From NCBI GenBank assembly GCA_029204045.2, contig CM055075.1, positions 20,084,491-20,148,490 of the forward strand: DNA of 64,000 nt. Reading direction: 5' to 3'. A model generated the notes under the pieces. It was not told the DNA's origin, ran no database searches, and was given only the letters and a program-made list of their open reading frames with translations. The translations under genes and the position numbers were made by a program. The stretch's first letter is position 1; every line of letters starts with the position of its first letter. The DNA is from Tillandsia leiboldiana. Taxonomy: Eukaryota > Streptophyta > Magnoliopsida > Poales > Bromeliaceae. Positions 34,355 through 47,800 of the stretch are shown here, in pieces.

Positions 34355-35411
34355 CACACACAGTACAACACAACCACCAATTCTACCTCACACGCACACC
34401 ACATTCACACAAGATGCACATACAGCTAAATGATCCTTAAGCATGATGCTTTAATGCTCTACAATGTTCTTACCGCAAATGATGCATATGCACAGGTTAT
34501 CAAGCATTCCTATCCTTTTGAAGGCGTTCCCCACACGGAAACCTTATTTGAAATCTATGAGTGAAATGAAAATCAAAAAATCTTTTTAAAACAGTTTCCC
34601 ACATGAAAACATAATCTTTTGAAAATCGGCTACCACGAGGGGTAGAAAACGTTTTCAATAAAACCACGAGATCATAGTAAAGAGAATCCACTGTTAGTCC
34701 ATCCAATTGTTAAACCAATTGCACAACCAGACATAAACTGAACCACCACAACTCTAAACCCATCGACAAGTAAAAGTAGGGTAAAAAGGAATACTGAACA
34801 AAATCTCGGGACTGCTAAGCTCTCTAGCTATGTCGTCACCTCACGTACCGTCCCGACCGTCACCTCCCGCAGTACCTACAACTGGGGGGTAGTGAGAAAC
34901 CAGCAAGGGTCTCCCAGTCGATACCGCAAGCCGACGAAAGCAAGCTGTACTCACTGGCAAACAAAAGAGAACAACCGACTACAAGGTATCGTAAAGTCAG
35001 ATATAGTATCAAAGAAGGAAAGCACAATAATAAACAGGTAAGCCGAATACGGTAGCAAGAGAATATATCAAACAATACTATCAGAATAACCGCTACAGTA
35101 AACTGGAAAGATACTAATAAGGGGTAAACAGTAATACCACAGTAACATGATCTAACAGGAAATGAAAGAAGCTAATATAAACAACTGTCGCTACCGTAAC
35201 AATAGGGATGCATCAACCGGACAAGCAGTCCAACAAATATAAACCCAATCAACCACCATGTTGGTCAAGAGACCTCAGGCAAACCACCATGTTGGTCAAG
35301 AGACCTCAGGCAAATGTCGCGCTATGCTCAACCTGGCATATAACCCTAGTAGTGACCGCATCGGGCTCACGGGTCGGACGTACGACCACTTCTCCGGAAA
35401 AGAACACCCTC
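34355..35411 (-). mobile_element. Host gypsy 5' LTR, second segment
   Basis: Continues the minus-strand LTR broken at 8690. On the minus strand it keeps family landmarks such as the tgttctttt(a/t)ccgg string (plus strand 35395-35410) and 'gacccgtgagcc' (plus strand about 35368-35379). A 28-bp block around 'accaccatgttggtcaagag' is tandemly doubled at 35252-35312. There is no credible ORF. It is interrupted by copia B. Confidence 0.7.
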
Positions 35412-35416
35412 TTGCG
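35412..35416. repeat. Target-site duplication of copia B, left copy (TTGCG)
   Basis: The right copy (57075-57079) reads TTGTG, one C-to-T change at a CpG. The flank at 199-203 has the unmutated TTGCG. Confidence 0.8.
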
Positions 35417-36714
35417 TGTGGGTTATGTTATATATGGATCTAAATAGGGGAAAAAACACCTAGAGGGGGGTGAATAGGTGTAAACAATAAACACTCAAAA
35501 ATCTTTGCGTAACAAAAACCCAATGCGGAAAATTAAATAACACGCAGAGATTTTACGTGGAAAACTCCAAAACCAGGAGTAAAAAACTACAGGACCGATC
35601 ACATGGTGAAATCAACTAAGATTAAACACGTACAAAGGAGATATACCGTACTCACACACGACTCAACCTTTTTCCATACGCTCCGAGTTGATCTTCTCCG
35701 CTCGCTCCGCAACGCGCCTCGAATCCACGATTTGCGTCCAACGCCGAATCCACGGCGTCCAACGTCGAGTTCACGACGTCTGACCGAATCCACCGTCTCC
35801 ACCAAGTAGTATGTTTCGATCACACGAACGTACCTCGCTCCGAATCCACGAGAGCGGTAGCACCTTGAATCCACAAGGCCACGCGAATCCACGCGCCGAT
35901 TTTTGGGAAAATCGTTGTTTTGTTGGTAGTGAAAATCCGCCGAATACTTAGATCAAAGATAGATCGGAAATACTATCTAAGTATTCATTAATTTGATTCT
36001 ACTCAAAATCTGAGTTTGAAAACCTAGAATCAAATTAATCAATATAGATGAATAAACATAGAATAAATCTAGTTATTTCATTTCTTCTCTATATGTGGAT
36101 TTTTATAAGTTTTTCTCCGTTAATTTTCCTCATTCATTTACGGAATAAAAAACTTATTGTGGATTACCCTAAAAGATAAAATTAGGGTTTACTTATAGGT
36201 TAGAAATCATTGGAAGAGGATAAGAATCAAAAACTGACTGTAACAAACTTTTTCCCGTACGACGGCCCGGACTGGATTTGGCTTGATCCGGACTGTCGTT
36301 GTTTTTCAGAGAATTCCTGAAAAAATAGTGTTCAGGGCCCGGACTGAAATAACCACGGTCCGGACTGTTCATGCGATTTCTGCAGAATCCACGTTCGGGG
36401 TCCGGACTGAACCAAGGGTGTTCCGGACTGGATTTCCGCATGACCTACCTACGTTCGGGGTCCGGACTGGAATACTCTGATCCGGATCCTGAACATATAA
36501 CAGCCCAGTTTCTTGATTTTTATGCAATTAAAAATCCATCCAAGTGTTTCTACATTATAAGAAGTATTCGGATCACCAAGTTTATTTAGTTAAACATACC
36601 TGACCCTTTTGAATTCTTCTTTCTTAATATTGAGGTATATAATCCAAACATCTTCATCTTCAATCTTCAAGACTTAACCACTTCACGAAATACGCCAAAA
36701 CAAATTTCTTAACA
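35417..36714 (-). repeat. 3' LTR of copia B (1298 bp)
   Basis: On the minus strand it runs from TGTTAAGAAA (36714) to CCCACA (35417). The U3 part (36240-36490) carries GTCCGGAC-type palindromes next to 'ccccgaac', the subfamily B version. Confidence 0.95.
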
Positions 36715-36727
36715 ATCTCCCCCTTTG
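36715..36727 (-). other. Terminal polypurine tract of copia B
   Basis: The minus strand reads 'aaagggggagat' immediately upstream of the 3' LTR. Confidence 0.9.
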
Positions 36728-37349
36728 GCGGTTTCGTGACAAAACAAAAATTCACTTAAAAAAAATTCAAAGAGATATTTTTGTTGTTATCACCATACAA
36801 CAAAAATTTACAAATAAGATCCAAATACATGAGATAAACTCCTAAAACAGACTCTAGACTTAGACGTTTATACTCTCTGCAAAAGAAATAATTCTTGACA
36901 AAAGAAATCGTTAGATACCTCAAGAATTTAATATTCAAAAACCAACCAGAGAGATGGAGTTTATACTCACCATGACATTTACAAAATCAGATATGTATTA
37001 AAATACCAATCAGAGATAGACATATCTTCTAAGCATTAAATTCCAAATGTCATAAGTATGTTAGTCATCAAACAACTTGTTAGTAATAATACATGCCCAA
37101 ATTGTTAGTCGAATAGTTAGTCGAGACATGCATTCATTCACAATACAAAGCAAAAGTTGTTGTCATACTTACCTTCCAAGTTTTAAGTGTGTTCCAAAGT
37201 TCTCACAAACCATTGTTCATATCTCTCTCCCCCTTTTGTCACTAAAGTTAGCCAAAATTACAAAAATAAAAGGGAGTTAACAAGTTCAAAAAAGTAAGAA
37301 CTAAAACTTAAAAACCTGCAAAACAAAGATAGTTAGAACAACAGAAAAA
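36728..37349 (-). other. Copia B non-coding region between the env-like ORF and the polypurine tract
   Basis: AT-rich, no ORF. It aligns with 32291-33050 of copia A but lacks the tandem 27-bp units. Confidence 0.6.
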
Positions 37350-38813
37350 TCAGTCTGAATCCTCAGAGCTGCTGCAACTAAGTTTTTGAAAGATCTTTTT
37401 AACTAACTTGGCAAGAGATTTCTGCTTCTTCTTTAAATCTCCTATGTCGGCGGTCATCTTGACGAATTCGGAAGACATTCGTTCTTGTTCCGATGAAAGC
37501 CATTGTTGTTCTCTATATATTGACGTAACAGAGGCATCATCCTCTGACGTTGAAGCTGCTGCTGCTGTTGTTGCTGCTGCTGTAGGTGCTGAAGGTGCTG
37601 AAGGGGCTGCTGATGCTGTTGGTCTCTTGCTGCGAGGAGGTGTCGGAGGCTCATCCTGTCTTGTGGAGAGGGACTTCACAATAGTTGTATCATTAATGGT
37701 TTCCAAACTATGCATGTATGCTGATGATGTAGTATCGACTTTAAATTTTCTCAAAATACACATAATGATCATTGGAAAGGGAAGCCTCTCTATCGGATGG
37801 GCGTTTTCAACATACCTCGCCATCCTTGACCAAATAAGGTAAGGAACGTTGTAGTTTGCTCCCAAGGATGTTGTAGGGTGTCCAAGAAAATACAAAAACA
37901 GCATCCTATCCCAGCGAAGAACTTTTGTTTGCATGTTAGGTAGAATGTTGTAGCAAACAATGAAGTTCAAATAATGATACTCAGGTCGAAGTTCTTTAGA
38001 AAGAATTGAGTTCTCCGCCGACTGAGTATCTGGGAGACAAATGCCATCCACAACCACTCTCCAGGTTGTGTTGGTGAAAACATGACTCTTGAGGTAATGA
38101 GTCCCATCAACCCGGGCGTTCATCCCTAACACCTCTCCAATCAACTGTGGTGTAATCTTTATCTTGACATTTCTGACCGTTGTTTGAAAATCTCTTGGTC
38201 CTTCTTCAAGATCTACTAGTCTCGATGCATTTTGATAGAACATTCTCACCAAGTGGAGACAGTAGCCAGTTGATTCCGGGAAGTTGCAAATAGGTGCAAG
38301 TCCCACTTGGTCAAAAAGTGTTCCAAATAATGCAGAACACTCCTTCAGAGCTTTGACATTCACATGTCTCTCACCAATGCATTCCCTCTTTTCAAAATCC
38401 TTGATTCTCTCAGAGCTGATATGCACAAATTTCCGTGGAGGAGGCTCGCTTGCGAGTGGCTCTTCGATTGAGATACCTCGAGCACTACCTCTCTTCCGAG
38501 CAACGCTCTTTCTTTTTATTTTAATTGGAGTTCATTCCAATGGGGCTTTCCCTTTTTCTGCGGCAGTTGGCGGTGTCTTCGCCTTTGAAGTTGCTGCAGG
38601 GGCTTTCCCTTTTGAGGCAGTCGCCGTAGCATGCGCTGTGCCTTCTTCTATCAGCTCGTCCCAATCAACAGATTCTGTCTCGGATTCCGTCTCGGAGTCG
38701 TCCATAGGGACATACTCACCCTTGTCCTGAGTTTTCTTTGCTCTCTTGAGCTTGTTCGTTGCTCGAGTGTGTACCATTGCTACAAGGAGCACTATAATCC
38801 ATGCAAAAACCAT
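37350..38813 (-). pseudogene. Copia B env-like third ORF, long form, one in-frame stop
   Basis: 488 codons from the ATG at 38813 to the stop at 37350, broken only by TGA at 38532-38534. The N-terminus (FAWIIVLLVAM, then KLKRAKK and SETESETESVDWDEL) and C-terminus (coiled coil QERMSSEFVKMTADIGDLKK, tail SSSEDSD) match copia A. The middle has an extra globular domain with motifs such as IGEVLGMNARVDGTHYL, RWDRMLFLYFLGHPTTSLGA and ERLPFPMIIMCILRKFKV. This resembles the plant 'putative transposon protein' domain found in many plant retroelement ORFs; I name it from pattern only. An Ala/Pro/Thr-rich low-complexity stretch (37555-37620) follows. Confidence 0.75.
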
Positions 38814-39178
38814 CTTTGCTGCTAGTGCGTTAAAGAACGAAGAACCTGCGAGCAAAAACTCAAGAACACGAAAAATTGTTTAATTTTAAAAAATTTGAAA
38901 AATTATACCCAAACAATCATTATCGTGTACAGAGACTAGGAATCAAGTTAGTTTTGCAAAAAGAATTTTAAATATAGATCAATTCCATGATTTACAAAAA
39001 TTCTTATAATATGCCCTAAAATCGAATTTTTAGAAATCGAAGCTTAAAAATCCGTTAATCAAAAGAATACAAGGCATATAAACAAAACTAATCTACCCAG
39101 AGTTCTTATTTTAAAAGAAATTTGACCAAAAATCATTTAAAATCAAATTCGAATCATGATTTTCACTCATGTGTTGAA

Positions 39179-39183
39179 GAACA
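39179..39183. repeat. Target-site duplication of the non-autonomous element, left copy (GAACA)
   Basis: Repeated at 49678-49682. Confidence 0.95.
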
Positions 39184-42100
39184 TGTAGTAACCGTAATTT
39201 TTAAAATTCAAAATTTAAGTTTAAATAATTTCAGAATTATTAAAATAGCAAAAATGGGCAATTAGTGGGTCAATAGTGGCCCAGAAATGTCGACTTTTGA
39301 TCGGGGTCTGACCTGGAAAATCCGAGATCACCATTGCGATCGTCTCGTCGAAACATAGAAGTTTCATATTCATATGTTTTCGATCCGACGGTCGGATCTT
39401 CCAGAAATCAGAAATAAAAAACGGGCCCCGCGACTTAAGTGTGAATAGTAACTCGCGATTTTCGACCCCTCGCGAGCAACAGTTGGCCGATTCACTGTCT
39501 AAAACCCTGATATAGGGGTATGAGTAATGGATCCTAACTAATTTCGATGTTCTGAGCGCAATGGCACTGACGGTTTTCACGTTTGGCGACCCGGGTGCAT
39601 CGAAGTGCGTGCAACGCACTGTATACTGTCGAATAAGATGGAACGACTTTTTATCTGGTCGTCAAACGAACCAAACAAATACGCTACCTGACAGGTCTCG
39701 ACGAGCCGGACGTCGTGGCGAAGTCCATTTCGCAATTCGTCGAACGGATTTTCTTGAAATGCGTGAAATGCACCAAAAATAGAGTATTTTCAATAAAATG
39801 TTAGTATTTTATGTATCTAAATTTAAGGGGCTTATAGGATAAGGTGTTGGGTGCAAATTGCACCTACTGTGCAGACCCCGGATGAGTGGGTTATGTGTGA
39901 ACCCGGTTTGAGAAGAGAATCTAAAAGAAAATTTGCATTAAATCCAAAGATGGCTTTTGGTCTTCTTTGGTGTGTACACGAGGAGTTGGTTGGGGAATCC
40001 TAGGCGTTTCTTGATCCTTTGTATCTCCCAGACCTGGCTTCGGATGCTGGGAACACTAAGGACCAAACACCATTAGAGTTTAAGCCGAGAGAGAGAGAGA
40101 GGAGGGTGAAGGATTGGAGCAACTTGCTTCTGAACTTTCTGGAGGATCTTCTCGCAATCTGGGGAGCCTCTGCTACTTCCTGAACCAGCCCGAGGTGCTG
40201 ATGACCAAAGGAACACCATCACCATTAGAGTAAACCAAGTAAGGGAGAGAAAGAAGAAGTTGGAACCAACTTCCATCAAGTTGGGTTTTGAAGTGCTATT
40301 TGGCTTCCTCTGGATCCGTGGAGTAGTTCTGGAGGTTGCTGAGGTTGCGCGTGGAGAAAGAACCCAGATTCCGGCTTCATCCCTTCTTCCCCGAGCTCGG
40401 CCAAGGTAAGAGTCCCTAACCGTTGGTTGTTAGCACCCTAGACCATATGCAGTAGAATTCCTAGGCCCTAAGAATGCTCCCTGCACAAGCCCGAGCTCCC
40501 ATGCATAGCCGGTTGCCGGCGAGAGAATAATCTCGCCGGAAACCTAATATTGCTCCGCCTCATCACAGCCCTGCAACCAGTGGACCGAATTGGGCCAAAC
40601 TTGGTAGGCTCAGACTGTAGTGGATGAGGATGAACTCCACAAAATTTGGTGGAGTTTGATCAAGCAGGGAAGTGGCAGTTTGAAGCCCTAGCTTTCGGGA
40701 TTTTTGCATGTTGGCCGAACTTTCAACTCCGGCGCCGGCGAGCTTCTCCGACGCCGGCCACCTACCCAGGACAGTTTTTGGGACCAAGGGGATCCAAACC
40801 ATGCAGTTGCATGGCTCCCATGCAAGCCATGGAAGGTACGGCCGAGTTGGGTTCGAAATGGAACCATGAAGCCGCCGCCGGTGCTCCGGCCAACTCCGGC
40901 CGGGGTGGTAGGTTCGGGAAGCTTCGTATGATCCCAGGGAAACTCCCATGCAAGTCTGGGGGCTTCTGGTTGGCTCTGTGGAAATCCACCATTAGAGCCC
41001 AAGGAGCTCGAGATGGAGCTTCCTTCACCGCCGCCGCCGCCGCACCCCGAGGCCAGCCAAGGGTATGGGACGCTTCAGTGAAGCAAATGGCACCTACTGG
41101 TGCTTTTGGTTGAGCCCCAGACCCTTTGGATGAAGCATCACGAATTTCAAAGCACTAGCACATCATCTTCTTCATGGAGCTCGGCCAACCTAGGGTTTTC
41201 GGGTTGCTCCAGTTGAGGGGAAGTGTTCCAGGAACTCAGTAGAATAATTTGATCCAAGTTAAAAGGCCTCGGATGCTGTGGTTGCGAAGATCCAGTGTTA
41301 AATGTGGGTTGTAAATAAGCTATAAGTAATGCCCACTAAGTGCTTGACAGAATGCTTCAAAGAACTTCCAAGCAGAATTTGACAAAACCTTGTATATGAA
41401 AGTTGCTTAGAATTGTTCCCTGAGCTTGATGCTCACTTCAGGTCAACCTGGATCTGTGTGGACAAGTGTATGGTGCATTGTGAACTAATGTAAAAGCAAG
41501 GTGATGGATCTGGGTGATCCAGTGGACCTGGGCTGCTAAGGAAGTGAGCCCCAGTGTCCTTGCACTGTTTGGAAACACTTTGATATACAAAGTTTTGATA
41601 AATGATGCATAGATGCAAAGTTATGACATAAACAAGCTCAAATGTAATAATTCCTTAAAAACTGTATTAGGGTCTGGGTGAAAAGTTGTAACAGTGTACT
41701 CCTAGCTATTTTGGGGTCACTGAACGCGATGCTCGCGTTTATTTTGGGTTTTGGTGAGCCGAAGAAGCGAAAATGCGTTTCGGCTAAGTTAGAGGAGTAA
41801 TTCACGGCCCGAAGTTTTCCTCGGGCATCGTGCTGCCACAAATGGGTGAGCACGGCATTCAGTAAGTTGAATGTCACCTTCTGGAGGTGACGGCTCGTAA
41901 AAATAATTTACCGTTTGAGAGAACGAGCCAAAACAGTGGTTATTTAGTGTATAAAGCCCAGTCTGAGTAAACCCAGGGGCCCTGCTGCAATTGTTACACC
42001 CTTGGAAAGGTTAGATAAATATTCTAAAGTAGTGTTGGCCTATTAGTGGAGTTCCCTGGGGTTTCTGAAAAGCTAAATTGCTTTATGTTGCACAAATCGA

Positions 42101-44014
42101 CGAAACGGTCGGTTCGCGCTAGTTGCGCCTTGAGCATTGATAGACCCTGAGTTGTCATCTGGTATTGTTGTAGGGCCCAGTCGTCAGGAGCCAGCTGTGA
42201 TCCGTCTTGTGGTTATCGCGACCGTCTACCTTCTGGTGGAGTCGTTGTTCCTTCCTATATACAGGTGGGTTATCTTCGGTCCGCGTTTTATCAGGTCGGC
42301 CCTATTGGGTGCCGTGGTAGGTTGGACCCCTGTTCTTGGAACTCTGAACCTATGCTTTAGCCGTACTATATGCTTTCATTCCAGCATTTAGTCATTTCAG
42401 CTATATTGCCTGATTATACATATGAGCCTTTCGTTATACTCTATTCTTCACTGCATGTTTAGAATAGGAGTTCTAGTCTCAGTACTTATGATTTGCATCA
42501 GTATCGATATCCTAATAGGGATTTTCCTCGGCTTCCTGCCGTCTTTGTGGTCAGTGTACCATGGTTATATCCTAGTGGGGATTTTCCTCGGCTTCTCGCC
42601 GTCTGTCCGGTCTACCGACCGTGGACTGAGATTTAGCAGTATGATTACTATTGAGTTTATACCTGTTCTTATTACTTGCTTATCTACCAGCAGTTGCTTG
42701 ATTACCTTACTGAGACATATCATGCTTATATTCCAGCAGTTGCTTGTTTACCATATTGAGATATATCATGCTTATATTTCAGCAGTTGCTTGTCATATCG
42801 TGCTTACATTCCAGCAGTTACTTGTGTATCATGCGGAGTTATATTATGATTCCTTCAGCAGTTGTTATGCATTTCCTGGACACATGCCATGCTTGATTGG
42901 TCACTAGCATAGTCTATACCTGTCTCTATTCTTCACTGCATGATTAGAATAGGAGATACTATTTCAGCATGTGGCATGTTATACTAGTATCCCAGTGGGG
43001 ATTTTCCTCGGCTTCTTGCCGTCTATGTGGTCAGTGGACCATGGTTTGAGCATCAGCATTATGATCGCCGTCGAGCCAAGCTTTTCGTCAGGCACACCGA
43101 CGGTTTGGCCACCGTGTGGGTGTTCTTTACCGGTAGAGAGGTCTGATCGACCCGTGAGCCTAGTGGGGTTATGATAGCTTGATTGGGTGTCCAAAAGTGG
43201 TTGTTGCCTGAGGCCCCAGTGACCAAAAGTGGTTGTTGCCTGAGGTCATATGCTCCATGGCAAATTTAGCCTGAGGCCCTTGTGGCCAAAAGTGGCAGTG
43301 ATTGGGTATATTTGTGACGATTACTTTTGATGCATTATCCTTGTTTATCATTTACTGCTTGCCAGATTATCAGTGATAGCATGATTGTTTCCTGTTTATC
43401 AGTACAGTATATTCATTCCTGCTTGTCAGTTATAGCATGATCATTCCTTCCTAATTGTAGTCTTATCAGTGATAGCATGATCAGCTCTATATATGACTAC
43501 ACTGCTCAGTTGATTAATCCATGATTGATGATACTCTGCTGAGATTATATACCTGTTTTCTATCTTCAGTATATCCTACTTTTGCTATCCGCTTATTATT
43601 GTACCCAGTAGGTACGGCTTGCTATTTCCCGGCCCGTCGTGCCCACTGGGATACACTCCGGTGTGTCTCACACCCTCGGGTGACTGTTTTTCAGGTCAAG
43701 CGGGTGCTGGGATGTCGGGACGAGTTGGTGAGGTTCCGAGTTAGCTTCTACCCCTGGACAGCCGTTATCTTTGTATTAGCAATTGTCAAAGAGGAAAATT
43801 GTAATGTAATTGTAATGTTAGTAGTACGTAGTTTAGACTACTCTGATGTTGTTGTGAAAGCTAGTCGTGCATATATAGAAAAGGCTCAATTCCATAGGGG
43901 ATTGGGACTCTTCTATATATGTGGCGGTCTGTCATTGCCCTGGCTTGGTTTTGAAACTCTGATATAAAAAAAAAAAAAAATTTTAGACCCACTTTTGAAT
44001 CTCGGGGCGTGACA
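39184..44014 (+). repeat. Left LTR of the non-autonomous element (4831 bp)
   Basis: No long credible ORF. Notable parts are a GA microsatellite (40088-40103), a GC-rich section with CCG/GCC runs (40730-41040), three copies of a roughly 57-bp block with 'gggattttcctcggcttc' (42529, 42588, 43000), several 'ccagcagttgcttg' repeats (42690-42830), 'ccaaaagtgg' repeats (43192-43300) and the end hairpin (43870-43921). A possible TATA box, TATAAAG, is at 41950-41956. Confidence 0.95.
43870..43921 (+). other. Inverted repeat near the end of the left LTR
   Basis: Arms CATATATAGAA (43870-43880) and TTCTATATATG (43911-43921) are perfect complements, about 95 bases before the LTR end. The right LTR has the same structure at 49533-49584. 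Confidence 0.85.
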
Positions 44015-44021
44015 GATTAGA

Positions 44022-44032
44022 TGGTATCAAAG
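44022..44032 (+). other. Primer binding site of the non-autonomous element
   Basis: TGGTATCAAAG, one mismatch from the tRNA-iMet primer site TGGTATCAGAG, eight bases after the LTR. Confidence 0.8.
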
Positions 44033-44848
44033 AAATAGGAATACGATGCCTAGGTTTGGCTAGGAACGAGCCCTAGGTTGACTTGCGTTCGCGAGAGAGC
44101 GCTGGGTTGTGGTATAGTAGTTTTGGAGCTTAAGTGTGTTTCGTGTTCGCGTTGTGGGGATCGTTGATAGTGCAAGGTTAGCCGCGGTCATGGTTTCGAC
44201 CGTGGGCTTGATGTTTCAGTGGAGCCAGAGGGCTCAGATCAGTTATAGTGCATGTGGTTCAAAGATTAACCACGGTTCTTGTAGTAGTTGCTGGATTAAT
44301 GGCATAGCAGCAGATGACTACTAGTACTGTACCAATTCTACAGTTCGCTCAGAGGTTTCATAGACCGCGTGTCATAATTCAGTGGCCTATGTGCCCGTTG
44401 GTAATCCTGGTTTGGATTTAAAGTAAGGTGTTAATAAGGTGTTGGAAAACGTTGAAATATGATTCTAGTTTTTGTGAATAGACAGGGTGTTATTCCTAAC
44501 TCCGTGATGGTAGTGACCTTTGGTAGAGGTCATGTTATTGGTATAGAGCCTGAAAAGGAAGGTATGTGATGTACCTTCAGATGAGTGTTGTGTCCCCAAC
44601 TAGTTGTTGGCGACAGATCTATGGTATTTCGCCTTTCTTTTGGTGAGCACGTTGGGCGGCCGACAACGTACTTCCGAAAGAACTGAGAAATACTCTGCCC
44701 TGTAATGGGGAATATTCAGATTGGGTCTAAATGAGTAGCCTGAGAGTTAACGACGCTTTGTGACTGATTGTCAATTGCAAACCCGTTAAAGGCTTAATAG
44801 TGGTTTAGATAAGTTTCGGGGACGAAACTTCTTATAAGTAGTGGGTGA
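44033..44848 (+). other. Non-coding internal region of the non-autonomous element
   Basis: The longest open frame is about 62 codons and resembles nothing. Near its end 'tttcggggacgaaact' (44814-44829) matches the string that follows gypsy pol, and 'agtgggtga' (44840-44848) is a weak polypurine tract. The element therefore kept the two ends of a gypsy internal region and lost everything between. Confidence 0.8.
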
Positions 44849-47800
44849 TGTAGTAACCGTAATTTTTAAAATTCAAAATTTAAGTTTAAATAATTTCAGA
44901 ATTATTAAAATAGCAAAAATGGGCAATTAGTGGGTCAATAGTGGCCCAGAAATGTCGACTTTTGATCGGGGTCTGACCTGGAAAATCTGAGATCACCATT
45001 GCGATCGTCTCGTCGAAACATAGAAGTTTCATATTCATATGTTTTCGATCCGACGGTCGGATCTTCCAGAAATCAGAAATAAAAAACGGGCCCCGCGACT
45101 TAAGTGTGAATAGTAACTCGCGATTTTCGACCCCTCGCGAGCAACAGTTGGCCGATTCACTGTCTAAAACCCTGATATAGGGGTATGAGTAATGGATCCT
45201 AACTAATTTCGATGTTCTGAGCGCAATGGCACTGACGGTTTTCGCGTTTGGCGACCCGGGTGCATCGAAGTGCGTGCAACGCACTGTATACTGTCGAATA
45301 AGATGGAACGACTTTTTATCTGGTCGTCAAACGAACCAAACAAATACGCTACCTGACAGGTCTCGACGAGCCGGACGTCGTGGCGAAGTCCATTTCGCAA
45401 TTCGTCGAACGGATTTTCTTGAAATGCGTGAAATGCACCAAAAATAGAGTATTTTCAATAAAATGTTAGTATTTTATGTATCTAAATTTAAGGGGCTTAT
45501 AGGATAAGGTGTTGGGTGCAAATTGCACCTACTGTGCAGACCCCGGATGAGTGGGTTATGTGTGAACCCGGTTTGAGAAGAGAATCTAAAAGAAAATTTG
45601 CATTAAATCCAAAGATGGCTTTTGGTCTTCTTTGGTGTGTACACGAGGAGTTGGTTGGGGAATCCTAGGCGTTTCTTGATCCTTTGTATCTCCCAGACCT
45701 GGCTTCGGATGCTGGGAACACTAAGGACCAAACACCATTAGAGTTTAAGCCGAGAGAGAGAGAGGAGGGTGAAGGATTGGAGCAACTTGCTTCTGAACTT
45801 TCTGGAGGATCTTCTCGCAATCTGGGGAGCCTCTGCTACTTCCTGAACCAGCCCGAGGTGCTGATGACCAAAGGAACACCATCACCATTAGAGTAAACCA
45901 AGTAAGGGAGAGAAAGAAGAAGTTGGAACCAACTTCCATCAAGTTGGGTTTTGAAGTGCTATTTGGCTTCCTCTGGATCCGTGGAGTAGTTCTGGAGGTT
46001 GCTGAGGTTGCGCGTGGAGAAAGAACCCAGATTCCGGCTTCATCCCTTCTTCCCCGAGCTCGGCCAAGGTAAGAGTCCCTAACCGTTGGTTGTTAGCACC
46101 CTAGACCATATGCAGTAGAATTCCTAGGCCCTAAGAATGCTCCCTGCACAAGCCCGAGCTCCCATGCATAGCCGGTTGCCGGCGAGAGAATAATCTCGCC
46201 GGAAACCTAATATTGCTCCGCCTCATCACAGCCCTGCAACCAGTGGACCGAATTGGGCCAAACTTGGTAGGCTCAGACTGTAGTGGATGAGGATGAACTC
46301 CACAAAATTTGGTGGAGTTTGATCAAGCAGGGAAGTGGCAGTTTGAAGCCCTAGCTTTCGGGATTTTTGCATGTTGGCCGAACTTTCAACTCCGGCGCCG
46401 GCGAGCTTCTCCGACGCCGGCCACCTACCCAGGACAGTTTTTGGGACCAAGGGGATCCCAACCATGCAGTTGCATGGCTCCCATGCAAGCCATGGAAGGT
46501 ACGGCCGAGTTGGGTTCGAAATGGAACCATGAAGCCGCCGCCGGTGCTCCGGCCAACTCCGGCCGGGGTGGTAGGTTCGGGAAGCTTCGTATGATCCCAG
46601 GGAAACTCCCATGCAAGTCTGGGGGCTTCTGGTTGGCTCTGTGGAAATCCACCATTAGAGCCCAAGGAGCTCGAGATGGAGCTTCCTTCACCGCCGCCGC
46701 CGCCGCACCCCGAGGCCAGCCAAGGGTATGGGACGCTTCAGTGAAGCAAATGGCACCTACTGGTGCTTTTGGTTGAGCCCCAGACCCTTTGGATGAAGCA
46801 TCACGAATTTCAAAGCACTAGCACATCATCTTCTTCATGGAGCTCGGCCAACCTAGGGTTTTCGGGTTGCTCCAGTTGAGGGGAAGTGTTCCAGGAACTC
46901 AGTAGAATAATTTGATCCAAGTTAAAAGGCCTCGGATGCTGTGGTTGCGAAGATCCAGTGTTAAATGTGGGTTGTAAATAAGCTATAAGTAATGCCCACT
47001 AAGTGCTTGACAGAATGCTTCAAAGAACTTCCAAGCAGAATTTGACAAAACCTTGTATATGAAAGTTGCTTAGAATTGTTCCCTGAGCTTGATGCTCACT
47101 TCAGGTCAACCTGGATCTGTGTGGACAAGTGTATGGTGCATTGTGAACTAATGTAAAAGCAAGGTGATGGATCTGGGTGATCCAGTGGACCTGGGCTGCT
47201 AAGGAAGTGAGCCCCAGTGTCCTTGCACTGTTTGGAAACACTTTGATATACAAAGTTTTGATAAATGATGCATAGATGCAAAGTTATGACATAAACAAGC
47301 TCAAATGTAATAATTCCTTAAAAACTGTATTAGGGTCTGGGTGAAAAGTTGTAACAGTGTACTCCTAGCTATTTTGGGGTCACTGAACGCGATGCTCGCG
47401 TTTATTTTGGGTTTTGGTGAGCCGAAGAAGCGAAAATGCGTTTCGGCTAAGTTAGAGGAGTAATTCACGGCCCGAAGTTTTCCTCGGGCATCGTGCTGCC
47501 ACAAATGGGTGAGCACGGCATTCAGTAAGTTGAATGTCACCTTCTGGAGGTGACGGCTCGTAAAAATAATTTACCGTTTGAGAGAACGAGCCAAAACAGT
47601 GGTTATTTAGTGTATAAAGCCCAGTCTGAGTAAACCCAGGGGCCCTGCTGCAATTGTTACACCCTTGGAAAGGTTAGATAAATATTCTAAAGTAGTGTTG
47701 GCCTATTAGTGGAGTTCCCTGGGGTTTCTGAAAAGCTAAATTGCTTTATGTTGCACAAATCGACGAAACGGTCGGTTCGCGCTAGTTGCGCCTTGAGCAT

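Noticed and set aside
40646..41113. 155-codon frame that looks like a small protein
   Set aside because: LTR-internal, open on the opposite strand as well, and duplicated only because the LTR is duplicated.
42422..42907. 161-codon hydrophobic frame, repeated at 48085-48570
   Set aside because: It lies wholly inside an LTR, over its internal short repeats, and is not kept in the diverged solo LTR.
43521..43967. 148-codon frame, repeated at 49184-49630
   Set aside because: It runs through the LTR end, including the hairpin, and both copies are the two LTRs of one element.
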